Of a DNA stretch of 64,000 nucleotides, positions 55,205 through 62,659 are shown in pieces. This stretch comes from Actinomycetota bacterium. GTDB taxonomy: Bacteria > Actinomycetota > CADDZG01 > JAHWKV01 > JAOPZY01. The stretch spans positions 62,001-126,000 of the forward strand of contig DASTWV010000043.1 in assembly GCA_035765775.1 (NCBI GenBank). Reading direction: 5' to 3'. Both the position numbers and the translations under genes were made by a program. Below the pieces are notes generated by a model. It made no database searches, was not told the origin of the DNA, and saw nothing but the letters and a program-made list of their open reading frames with translations. Positions within the stretch are counted from its first letter, which is position 1. Each line of letters starts with the position of its first letter.

Positions 55205-56290
55205 AGGCAGCCCGATAAGCCCGGCTCCAACACCTAGGAATGGCGCTCCGGCTAAGGCACGACCGACCCCGGTCGCCCCGCCGGCAACCAAACCGCCGCC
55301 AGGGCCAGCACGGCGACCCGCCAGAGGTGGGTGAGCTCCAGCCCCAGGGGGAGGGGCGGCCCCCGCAGTGGCCCCGAGCGTCGCCGGCCCCGCACCGGAC
55401 AGGGAGCTCTAGGCAGGGGGCTGGAGCGCAGGGCCGGGAAGTGCCGCGCCCCGCCCGCAACCATGCCACGGTCAGCACCCGGGTCCGGGGGTCAGCTGGT
55501 CCAGCGCCACGGCCCCGAGGACCTGCGTCCCGGTCATCCAGTGGTAGGTGTGCACCGCGTCGTACTGCACCAGGGGACGATGACAAAGCCTCCCCCCTGG
55601 GAGAGGGCGCCCATCTTGAAGGCCACCCACACCAGGGCCGCCAGCCAGCACTACCAACGAATTCGGCCCCGGGCACCGACCTCCACCAGGCCGAACCCCA
55701 CCAGGACCAGCGCCAGCCAGGCCGGCGAGGGCGGCGGCCAATGCCCCGGCGGCGGCGTAGGTCACCCACCGGGGGCGCCCCGACCGCGGCACGGACCCTA
55801 CCCGGGCCCAGCCCAAGGGACAGGACCGCAGCGGCCCGCAGGGAAACTGCCGGAATGGCGCCGCCTGCGCCCGTGGCCGCAGCGAGAAGCAGATGCGGCG
55901 AGTGGCGGGCCAGGAAGGCTGCCGACCGCGCAAGGATGACCACCGGGGCCGGGCATCGATGAAGCAGGCCCCGCCCACCACCGCGCCCGCCAGCCCCGCG
56001 AGGCGCCCGGCGCAGAAGATAGCCAGCTGGGTGGAGGCGGGACCGGGCCGCAGCCCGGCCGCGGCGACGGCGTCCTCGAATCCCGGGGCCGAGATCCAGT
56101 GGCGGCCTTCGACGCACAGGGTGCCCAGCACTGCGACGGGCGCCGGTGGCCCCCCGAAGCCGGTGATCCCGATCCGCCCCCATTCCCGGGCGATGGTGGC
56201 GAGGGGGACCTGCGGCGACGTCGGCTCGGCGGGGGGGCTCGTGGGCACGCCAGCCCAGGAGGCGTGGGCGCCGATCTCGCCGCATCCCGC
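55205..56290 (-). pseudogene. Chromate transporter (ChrA family), multiply frameshifted
   Basis: On the minus strand, pieces of a chromate transporter are in order but not in one frame: VPLATIAREWGRIGITGFGG, VEGRHWISAPGFEDAVAA, LRPGPASTQLAIFCAGRLAG, then a corrupted middle. Next comes YDAVHTYHWMTGTQVLGAVA plus LDQLTPGPG, and finally in another frame LELTHLWRVAVLALAAVWLP. Conserved family motifs (GFGG, PGPASTQLA, QL/QVTPGP) leave no doubt about ancestry. Several indels and deletions make it non-functional. The exact boundaries are approximate. Confidence 0.82.
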
Positions 56291-56476
56291 TCGATCCCGA
56301 TGAACCATGGCTCGATCCCCCCCCGAACAGGCCACGCGGACATGGCCGCTGCGGCTATGAAAAACCACCCGTCCGGGCTATGGCTCCGCCGGGTCTGGCG
56401 CGGGAAAATCGTCCTGCACGCGTCCGATACCCGGACACGCCGCGGAGGCGCGGCGCCAAGACGGGAGTCATATGGC

Positions 56477-57160
56477 ATGGTGATGGTCATGGGGACCGCA
56501 GAGGTAGTACGTCCCATTCGCGTGGTGGTCGCTGACGACCACCCGATGCTCGCCCGGGCGATCCACCTCCTGCTCGACGCCCACAGTGACATCGAGGTCC
56601 TCGCCGAGGTGGGCGACGGCCAGGCGCTCCTGGATGTGGTGGATGACCTGCTGCCCGACGTCGCCCTCGTAGACCTGGAGATGCCCCTCGTGGACGGCCC
56701 TGAGGCCATCCGGCGCATCCGTGAGGCGCACCCCCACGTGCACTGCCTCGTACTGACGGTCCATGAGGAGGAGTCCTACCTGCACCAGGCCGCCCTCGCC
56801 GGGGCTGCCGGGTACCTCCTGAAGGGCGCCTCCCCCGACGAGCTCGCCGAGGGGATCCGGGCGGTGGCGCACGGCAAGGCTGCCCTCCACCCCCTGGTCA
56901 CCCAGTACCTGGTCCGCCAGGTGGCGGGCGTCAGCGAGGTGAGCGACTGGGAGCACGAGCCGCTCTCGCACCGGGAGATCGATGTGCTGAGCGCGCTGGC
57001 CGACGGCCTGACCAACCGGGCAATCGCCGCGCATCTCGGCATTGGCGCTGAGACAGTAAAGACCCATCTCGCCCACATCTACACCAAGATGGGGGTGAGC
57101 GACCGGACGCAGGTGGTCGCCGTCGCCCGGCGCCGTGGCCTGCTGCCACCGCCTGGCTGA
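56477..57160 (+). CDS. NarL/FixJ-type response regulator
   Basis: This 227-residue regulator has a receiver with VVADDHPMLARAIHLLLDAH and the phospho-Asp in VALVDLEMPLVDG. Its C-terminal LuxR helix-turn-helix has LSHREIDVLSALADGLTNRA, ETVKTHLAHIYTKMGVSDRT. No histidine kinase is adjacent, so it is an orphan. The start ATG 56477 has GGGAG upstream; in-frame ATGs at 56483 and 56489 are alternatives. Confidence 0.9.
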   Translation: MVMVMGTAEVVRPIRVVVADDHPMLARAIHLLLDAHSDIEVLAEVGDGQALLDVVDDLLPDVALVDLEMPLVDGPEAIRRIREAHPHVHCLVLTVHEEESYLHQAALAGAAGYLLKGASPDELAEGIRAVAHGKAALHPLVTQYLVRQVAGVSEVSDWEHEPLSHREIDVLSALADGLTNRAIAAHLGIGAETVKTHLAHIYTKMGVSDRTQVVAVARRRGLLPPPG

Positions 57161-57197
57161 AGCCCCTCCCCCCCGCCCAGTTGCGCCTTGCTCACTT

Positions 57198-57221
57198 AAG
57201 CTTCAGAATGTTCTGAAACTT
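57198..57221. promoter_or_regulatory. Operator-like palindrome upstream of ABC operon
   Basis: AAGcTTCAGAA-TG-TTCTGAAaCTT: a 24-bp palindrome with one mismatched pair, 17 nt before the GTG start and immediately 5' of an ideal AAGGAGGTGA ribosome binding site. It is a likely binding site of the operon's own GbsR/MarR-like regulator. Confidence 0.65.
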
Positions 57222-57237
57222 TGTAAGGAGGTGAGGT

Positions 57238-58143
57238 GTGGCCGGGACCACCGCTCCTGCCATCCGGACCGAGGGCCTCTCGAAGCGATTCGGGTCCGTC
57301 CAGGCGCTCTCCGACCTGAACCTGGAGCTGGCGCCGGGCGAGGTCCTGGGGTACCTCGGTCCGAACGGGGCGGGCAAGACCACCACGATCCGCCTCCTTC
57401 TCGGCATGATCCGGCCGACCGCGGGTTCGGCGAGCATCTTCGGTCTCGACAGCCACCGGGACACCGTGGCGGCCCACCGCCGGCTGGCCTACGTGCCGGG
57501 CGAGGCCACCCTGTGGCCGTCCCTGACCGGCGAGGAGACGCTGCACCTGCTGGGCCGGGTGCAGGGCCAGGTGGACCCCGCCTACCGGGACGCCCTCATC
57601 GCCCGGTTCGCCCTGGACCCGGCGAAGAAGGTGCGGGCCTACTCGAAGGGCAACCGCCAGAAGGTGGTGCTGATCGCCGCCCTCATGGGGCGGCCCGACC
57701 TGCTGATCCTCGACGAGCCCACCAGCGGGCTGGACCCGTTGATGGAGCAGGTGTTCCGGGAGACCGTCCGGGAGGCTAAGGAGCGGGGCCAGAGCGTGTT
57801 CTTGTCCTCCCACATCCTGAGCGAGGTGGAGGCGCTGTGCGACCGGGTCGCCATCCTGCGGGCCGGGAGGCTGGTGGAGATGGGGTCGCTGGCCGAGATG
57901 CGCCATCTCTCGGCCCGCACCATCGAGGCCGAGTTCCCCGGCCCGCCCCCGGACGTGGCTTCGGTCGCCGGCGTCTCCGGGGTGGCAGTGGAGGGCTCCC
58001 GCCTGCGCTGCCAGGTGCAGGGTGACATGGGTCCCCTGCTGTCCAGGCTCGTCGACGCCGGCGTCCGGGGCCTCACCAGCCGGGAGCCGTCGCTGGAGGA
58101 GCTGTTCCTCTCCTTCTACGGCGCGGTGGGGGCCGGTGGCTAG
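57238..58143 (+). CDS. ABC transporter ATP-binding protein (drug/antibiotic-export type)
   Basis: This 301-residue ATPase has Walker A GPNGAGKTTTIRLLLGM (about 41-57), signature YSKGNRQKVVLIAAL, Walker B LLILDEPTSGLDPL and an H-loop SSHILSEVE. It resembles the DrrA/CcmA-like exporter class. The signature motif is YSKGN instead of LSGGQ, common in this subfamily. It is the first gene of a three-gene operon: the permease overlaps by 8 nt. Confidence 0.92.
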   Translation: MAGTTAPAIRTEGLSKRFGSVQALSDLNLELAPGEVLGYLGPNGAGKTTTIRLLLGMIRPTAGSASIFGLDSHRDTVAAHRRLAYVPGEATLWPSLTGEETLHLLGRVQGQVDPAYRDALIARFALDPAKKVRAYSKGNRQKVVLIAALMGRPDLLILDEPTSGLDPLMEQVFRETVREAKERGQSVFLSSHILSEVEALCDRVAILRAGRLVEMGSLAEMRHLSARTIEAEFPGPPPDVASVAGVSGVAVEGSRLRCQVQGDMGPLLSRLVDAGVRGLTSREPSLEELFLSFYGAVGAGG

Positions 58144-59725
58144 ACCCATCGCACGCCTGGTCGGCCGCCAGGCCATCCGGGGCGTGTGGGCCTGGGCAGC
58201 CGGCTTTGCCTTCTACATCGCCGGATCGCTCTCCGGATTCGCAGCCACCTACAAGACGGCCGCCGCTCGGGAGGGCCTGGCCCGCTCGTTCGGCGCCAAC
58301 GCCGGCCTGCAGGCCCTGCTCGGACCCGCCCGCCACATCGATACCGCCGCCGGCTTCACCGCCTGGCGCTCGCTCGGCATCCTCGGGGTGGCGGGGGCGG
58401 TGTGGGGGCTGCTCACGGCCACCCGGCTGCTGCGGGGCGCCGAGGAGTCGGGCCGCTGGGAGATGGTGCTGGCGGGGCCCGTGACCCGCCGGCGAGCGAC
58501 CGCCCAGGCCCTCGCCGGGCTGGCTGCCGCCTGGGGCGTGCTGTTGGCGGTCACCGCGCTGCTCACCGTGGGTGACGGGCAGAGCGTCCACCCGGCCGTG
58601 GCCGTGACCGCGGGCCTGTACTTCTCGCTGGCGGTGACCACCTCGGCGGCGATGTTCCTGGCCGTCGGGGCGCTCACCAGCCAGCTGGCCCGGACCCGGC
58701 GCCGGGCAGCGGGCATCGCCGGGGCGGTCCTGGCGGCCTGCTACGGCATCCGGCTGGTGGCCGACGGCGGCAACCACCCGTGGCTGCTGTGGGCGAGCCC
58801 GCTGGGCTGGGTGGAGAAGCTGCGCCCCCTCACCGGCAGCTCGCCCTGGGCGTTCCTCCCGGTCGCGGCCCTCACCCTGGCCGCCGCCCTCGCCACGGTG
58901 CACCTGGCGGGCGCCCGCGACCTGGGCGGCGCCACCCTGGCCGAGGCGGACACCGCCCCGCCCCGCACCGGCCTGCTCGGCAATCCGGCCGGGCTCGGCG
59001 TGCGGCTGCTGCGGCCCCTTGCTCTCGGCTGGCTGGGCGCCGTGGCCGGCCTGGGCTTCATCGAGGGGGTCGTGGCCAAGGGGGCCGGCAGCCAGACGGC
59101 GGTGCTGGAGAAGGCGCTCGGGCGGTTGGGCGCACACAACAGCGGGACGCTCGACTTCCTGGCGATCTCCTTCCTCACGATCGCCACCGTGATCGCCCTG
59201 GTGGCGGCGGGCCAGGCGGTGGCCAACCGGGACGAGGAGGCCTCCGGGCGGCTCGACAACCTGCTGGCCCGCCCCCTCAGCCGGGTGTCGTGGTTGTGGC
59301 AGCGCCTCGGTCCCCAGGCCGGCCTGCTCGTGGCTCTGGGAGTGGCCAGCGGGGTGGCGACGTGGGTGGCGGCGGCCACCCAGCACAGTGGCATCGGCTT
59401 CGGGGCGCTCCTCCAGGCGGGCCTGAACACCGTGGCTCCCGCCCTGTTCCTGCTCGGTGCCGGTGCCTTCGTCCAGGCGGCCGCCCCCCGCTACGTGGCG
59501 CCCATCACCTACGGGCTCGTGGCCTACGCCTTCGTGATCGAGTTCGTCGGCGCGGTGGTGCAGCTGGGCCACTGGGCGCTGGACACCTCGATCCTGTACC
59601 ACCTGGCCCCGGCGCCCGCGGCGAGCCCGGACTGGACCAGCGCCGGGGCGCTCGCCGCCCTGGGCCTCCTGGCGGCCGCAGCCGGGGCCGCCGTCCTGCA
59701 CCGGCGGGACCTGGTGGGCGGGTGA
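58136..59725 (+). CDS. ABC exporter permease (12-helix, two-part)
   Basis: This 529-residue integral membrane protein has about a dozen hydrophobic helices in two similar halves. Each half has a polar segment with R and E, for example LLRGAEESGRWEMVLAGPVTR and NRDEEASGRLDNLLARPLSR. That duplicated motif is typical of exporter permeases in antibiotic-resistance ABC systems. Start GTG 58136 overlaps the ATPase gene; the stop overlaps the regulator gene (GTGA). Substrate unknown. Confidence 0.88.
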   Translation: MARPIARLVGRQAIRGVWAWAAGFAFYIAGSLSGFAATYKTAAAREGLARSFGANAGLQALLGPARHIDTAAGFTAWRSLGILGVAGAVWGLLTATRLLRGAEESGRWEMVLAGPVTRRRATAQALAGLAAAWGVLLAVTALLTVGDGQSVHPAVAVTAGLYFSLAVTTSAAMFLAVGALTSQLARTRRRAAGIAGAVLAACYGIRLVADGGNHPWLLWASPLGWVEKLRPLTGSSPWAFLPVAALTLAAALATVHLAGARDLGGATLAEADTAPPRTGLLGNPAGLGVRLLRPLALGWLGAVAGLGFIEGVVAKGAGSQTAVLEKALGRLGAHNSGTLDFLAISFLTIATVIALVAAGQAVANRDEEASGRLDNLLARPLSRVSWLWQRLGPQAGLLVALGVASGVATWVAAATQHSGIGFGALLQAGLNTVAPALFLLGAGAFVQAAAPRYVAPITYGLVAYAFVIEFVGAVVQLGHWALDTSILYHLAPAPAASPDWTSAGALAALGLLAAAAGAAVLHRRDLVGG

Positions 59726-60216
59726 AGGGGGTGGCGGTCGAAGACTGGCAGGAACGCTTCATCGAGGGCGTCGTCACCTCGGCCGACATCGGTCTGGCTC
59801 CCAGCCTGGTGCGGGTCCTGGCGTGGCTGATCGTGTGTGAGCCGCCCCACCAGAGCGCCGAGGACCTGGCGGCCACGCTCGGGCTGTCCGCCGGGGCGGT
59901 GAGCTCGGCGACCTCGATCCTGGTCCGGGGGGGCCTTGTCTCCCGCCGGCGCTTCCCCGCCGACCGCAAGTTCCACTACGAGCTGCATCCCGACGGCTGG
60001 CAGCGCCTGCTGCAGAGCCGGCTGCAGGTGCTGGCCGAGGTGCGGCAGGTCGCCGAGGCAGCGCTGGCGGGCTCGCCGGCGCCCGGCCCCCGGCTGGCAG
60101 CGATGCGGGATTTCTATGCCGGCTGTGAGGCGGCGCTGGCGCCGTTATTGGGGGGCAACGGTGGCCGGGCGGGGAAGCCTGCCGGGAGGAAGAAGCCAGC
60201 CAAGGGCAAGCGGTAA
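59722..60216 (+). CDS. GbsR/MarR-like transcriptional regulator
   Basis: This 164-residue winged-helix protein has GLAPSLVRVLAWLIVCEPPH, LAATLGLSAGAVSSATSILV and LVSRRRFPADRKFHYELHPD. A C-terminal helix and a Lys/Arg-rich tail (GRKKPAKGKR) follow. It is coupled to the permease by 4 nt. It probably represses the operon through the palindrome at 57198-57221. Confidence 0.87.
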   Translation: MKGVAVEDWQERFIEGVVTSADIGLAPSLVRVLAWLIVCEPPHQSAEDLAATLGLSAGAVSSATSILVRGGLVSRRRFPADRKFHYELHPDGWQRLLQSRLQVLAEVRQVAEAALAGSPAPGPRLAAMRDFYAGCEAALAPLLGGNGGRAGKPAGRKKPAKGKR

Positions 60217-60280
60217 GGCCTTGCCCAGCGGCGCCGGGCCGCAAGAACTCGACTACCCCACCCTTCGGCTGCCAGCCCCA

Positions 60281-60772
60281 TCAGTGGAAGATATGGCCGA
60301 TGATATCGGCGCCGATGCCGAAGCCGGCTCCCGACACCATTGCCCGGCCAAACCCGCTGTTCATGAAGCGGCCCATGCCGCCTCCCATGCCCCCTCCCAT
60401 GCCGAGGCCGCCCATCATGCCGCCCATGCCCATCCCGCCAGGCGGGTACTGCGGCGGCTCCTGGTACTGGACCGGAGGTTGCTGGTACTGGACGGGCTGC
60501 GGTTGCGGGGGCGGGGGCGGGGCAGGCTGGGCCGCTTGCATCTCCTTGAGCACGAACTCGTGGATCGACTGCAGGAGAACGGTGGCCTGGTTCTCCTCCT
60601 CCTGGACGCTGAGGGCGATCTGCTTCAGGTCGAGGATCCATTCCTTGGCGTTCTGGTCGCCGGCGTCCACCGCCGTCTGAAGCTTCTGAGCGAGGGCCTT
60701 GAGGGCATCGATGGTGTCCTCGCTTTCTTTCTGGAGCTGCTGGAAGTTCTGGTCGATGGTGTCGGGGTCCAT
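60281..60772 (-). CDS. Coiled-coil/Pro-Gln-rich/Gly-Met-rich protein
   Basis: This 163-residue protein has three parts: a helical, heptad-like N-terminus (1-80, DPDTIDQNFQQLQKESEDT; LQSIHEFVLKEMQ), a Pro/Gln/Tyr linker (VQYQQPPVQYQEPPQYPPGG), and a Gly/Met repeat segment (GMGMGGMMGGLGMGGGMGG). It ends in a short hydrophobic region with Phe/Gly (GAGFGIGADIIGHIFH). No known family. The start ATG 60772 has GGAGGCAAC upstream. It might scaffold or associate with membranes. Confidence 0.75.
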   Translation of the reverse strand: MDPDTIDQNFQQLQKESEDTIDALKALAQKLQTAVDAGDQNAKEWILDLKQIALSVQEEENQATVLLQSIHEFVLKEMQAAQPAPPPPPQPQPVQYQQPPVQYQEPPQYPPGGMGMGGMMGGLGMGGGMGGGMGRFMNSGFGRAMVSGAGFGIGADIIGHIFH

Positions 60773-60813
60773 GTTGCCTCCTCGCTTCCCGCCCGCCTCA
60801 TCGTAGACATACC

Positions 60814-61245
60814 ATGGCGGGGATGGCGGACATCAATGCCTGGAACCAGCAGCTGATGGCCACCTTCCGGGCGACCGGGGGCAAGGTGGGCGGGAACTTC
60901 GAGGACGTCCCGCTGCTGATCCTGCACACCATCGGGGCCAAGACCGGCGAGCCCCGGGAGAACCCCCTCGTCTACCAGGCTAAGGGAACCGGGTTCGTGG
61001 TGTTCGCCTCGGGCGGCGGGGCGCCCAGGGATCCCGACTGGTTCCACAACCTCCTGGCGTTCCCCGAGGCGGTGGTCGAGGTGGGCACCGAGGCGATCGA
61101 CGTCGTGGCCCGGGTGGCCGAGGGTGACGAGCGGGACTACCTCTGGGACCTGCAGCGGCGCATCATCCCGGCCTTCGCCGACCAGCAGGCGGCCACCAGC
61201 CGCACCATCCCGGTGGTGGTGCTGGAGCGAGCGGCAGCCCCCTGA
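60814..61245 (+). CDS. Deazaflavin (F420)-dependent nitroreductase-family protein
   Basis: This 143-residue protein of the Ddn/DUF385 family has LLILHTIGAKTGEPRENPL (typical IGRKSG-like motif), FVVFASGGGAPRDPDWFHNL and VGTEAIDVVARVAEG. The family uses F420H2 to reduce quinones or nitro compounds. Starts at 60814 and 60823 are both possible. The presence of such an enzyme indicates the cell makes F420, as in Actinobacteria. Confidence 0.88.
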   Translation: MAGMADINAWNQQLMATFRATGGKVGGNFEDVPLLILHTIGAKTGEPRENPLVYQAKGTGFVVFASGGGAPRDPDWFHNLLAFPEAVVEVGTEAIDVVARVAEGDERDYLWDLQRRIIPAFADQQAATSRTIPVVVLERAAAP

Positions 61246-61268
61246 CGGCGGTGATCCCCCGGGCGCCG

Positions 61269-62003
61269 TCAGCTGAACGGGGTATGCGGGCGCTCGACCG
61301 GCACGCCGTCCAGGGTCAGGTCCACCCGCTCGTTGAAGAAACAGGCCAGGCCGGCGATCTTCTGCGACTCGGGCAGGGGGGCGCGGTACATCCAGACCAG
61401 GTCGGGATGCACCTGCTCACCCACCACCACCGAGAAGTAGCTCGCCGCCCCCTTGTACGGGCAGTGGGTGACTTTGTCCGATGGCCGGAGCAGGTCCATG
61501 CGCACGTCGGTGAGCGGCAGGTAGTAGCGGGGCGGGAGGCCGGTCTCGAACAGGATCCGGGGCTGGCGGGAGTCCGCCAGGATGACCCCGTCGCGTGCGA
61601 CCTGTACGTGGCGACTGCTGGCCAGGATGTCCACCCGGGAGTAGGGATCCCGGGGGTGGGTGTACACCGGCTCATCCTCCTCCAGCCACTCGTCCATGGC
61701 TCCCCAGGCCAGGCGCACGGCGCCGGAGACCTCGGGGGTGGCGAGGTAGCGCCGGGCGGCCCCGGGGGCCGTCGCCGTGGCGGTGGCGACGTCGTAGACG
61801 GTGGCATCGCCCAGCCGGGGTGACTGCTCCACCGCTCCGGTGGGCGTCAGGGTGGCCTGCACATCCCCGGCGGGCAGGTAGTAGGCCGGATAGTGGGGGT
61901 TCTCCCACACCAGCAGCGGGTGCAGCGTATCGGCCACGACCTGGCCGCCCAGGTACACCCGGACCCGCTTGAGCCCGGTCTCCACGCGCACGTGATCGGT
62001 CAT
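61269..62003 (-). CDS. DUF427 (two-domain) protein
   Basis: This 244-residue protein has two DUF427 beta domains. The first has VRVYLGGQVVADTLHPLLVW and YYLPAGDVQATLTPT. The second has VQVARDGVILADSRQPRILF, YYLPLTDVRMDLLRPSD and CPYKGAASYFSV. It overlaps the phosphoribosyltransferase stop by 4 nt (ATGA), with GAAGGAGGGGCG as a strong ribosome binding site. Function unknown. Confidence 0.9.
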   Translation of the reverse strand: MTDHVRVETGLKRVRVYLGGQVVADTLHPLLVWENPHYPAYYLPAGDVQATLTPTGAVEQSPRLGDATVYDVATATATAPGAARRYLATPEVSGAVRLAWGAMDEWLEEDEPVYTHPRDPYSRVDILASSRHVQVARDGVILADSRQPRILFETGLPPRYYLPLTDVRMDLLRPSDKVTHCPYKGAASYFSVVVGEQVHPDLVWMYRAPLPESQKIAGLACFFNERVDLTLDGVPVERPHTPFS

Positions 62004-62659
62004 CGCCCCTCCTTCGCTGACGGCCCCGCCTGTACGAGACCGACGACCTCGTCGTCGGGAACCTGTTCGAAGTCGTGATACCAGAACCCGATGGCGAGGA
62101 ACCGGGCGGGGCGGTGCAGGACGACGATGGCGTCGGCCAGACCGGCGAGGCCGGCGACCACCTCGGTAGGTGCGACTGGGGCGGCGACCACCACCCGACC
62201 CGCACCTTGCGCCCGCAGAACATCGATGGCCGCCCTGACCGTGGCCCCGGTGGCGATGCCGTCGTCCACCAGGACCACGGTGCACCCGGCCACGCCGGGG
62301 GCCGGCCGGTCGCCCCGGTAGCGGCGCACCCGGCGGTCCAGTTCGGCCTGCTCCCGAGCGGTGATGGCATCCACCTCATCCGGGGTCAGCCCCAGCTCGG
62401 CCACCAGGGCATGGTTCAGCACCCGGGTCGGCCCTTCGGCGAGGGCCCCGAAGCCGAGCTCGGGCTGGCGGGGGGCGCCCAGCTTGCGAACCACCAGGAC
62501 CCCGAGCTGGGCACCCAGCGCCCGGGCGACCGGGGCCGCCACCACCACCCCGCCCCGGGGCAGGCCGAGCACGATCGGATCGGTGAGGTGCAGCGCCGCC
62601 ACCGCCCCCGCCAGCTGGCGGCCGGCGTCGGTGCGGTCCCGGAACGGCGCCTCAGGCAA
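62000..62659 (-). CDS. Phosphoribosyltransferase-family protein
   Basis: This 219-residue type I phosphoribosyltransferase fold has VLGLPRGGVVVAAPVARALG near the N-terminus and the PRPP loop VVLVDDGIATGATVRAAI (about 125-142). It is of the stand-alone type often fused to or near DUF427/dienelactone-hydrolase genes. Start TTG 62659, overlapping the upstream stop, was chosen; it is uncertain. Substrate unknown. Confidence 0.82.
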   Translation of the reverse strand: MPEAPFRDRTDAGRQLAGAVAALHLTDPIVLGLPRGGVVVAAPVARALGAQLGVLVVRKLGAPRQPELGFGALAEGPTRVLNHALVAELGLTPDEVDAITAREQAELDRRVRRYRGDRPAPGVAGCTVVLVDDGIATGATVRAAIDVLRAQGAGRVVVAAPVAPTEVVAGLAGLADAIVVLHRPARFLAIGFWYHDFEQVPDDEVVGLVQAGPSAKEGR

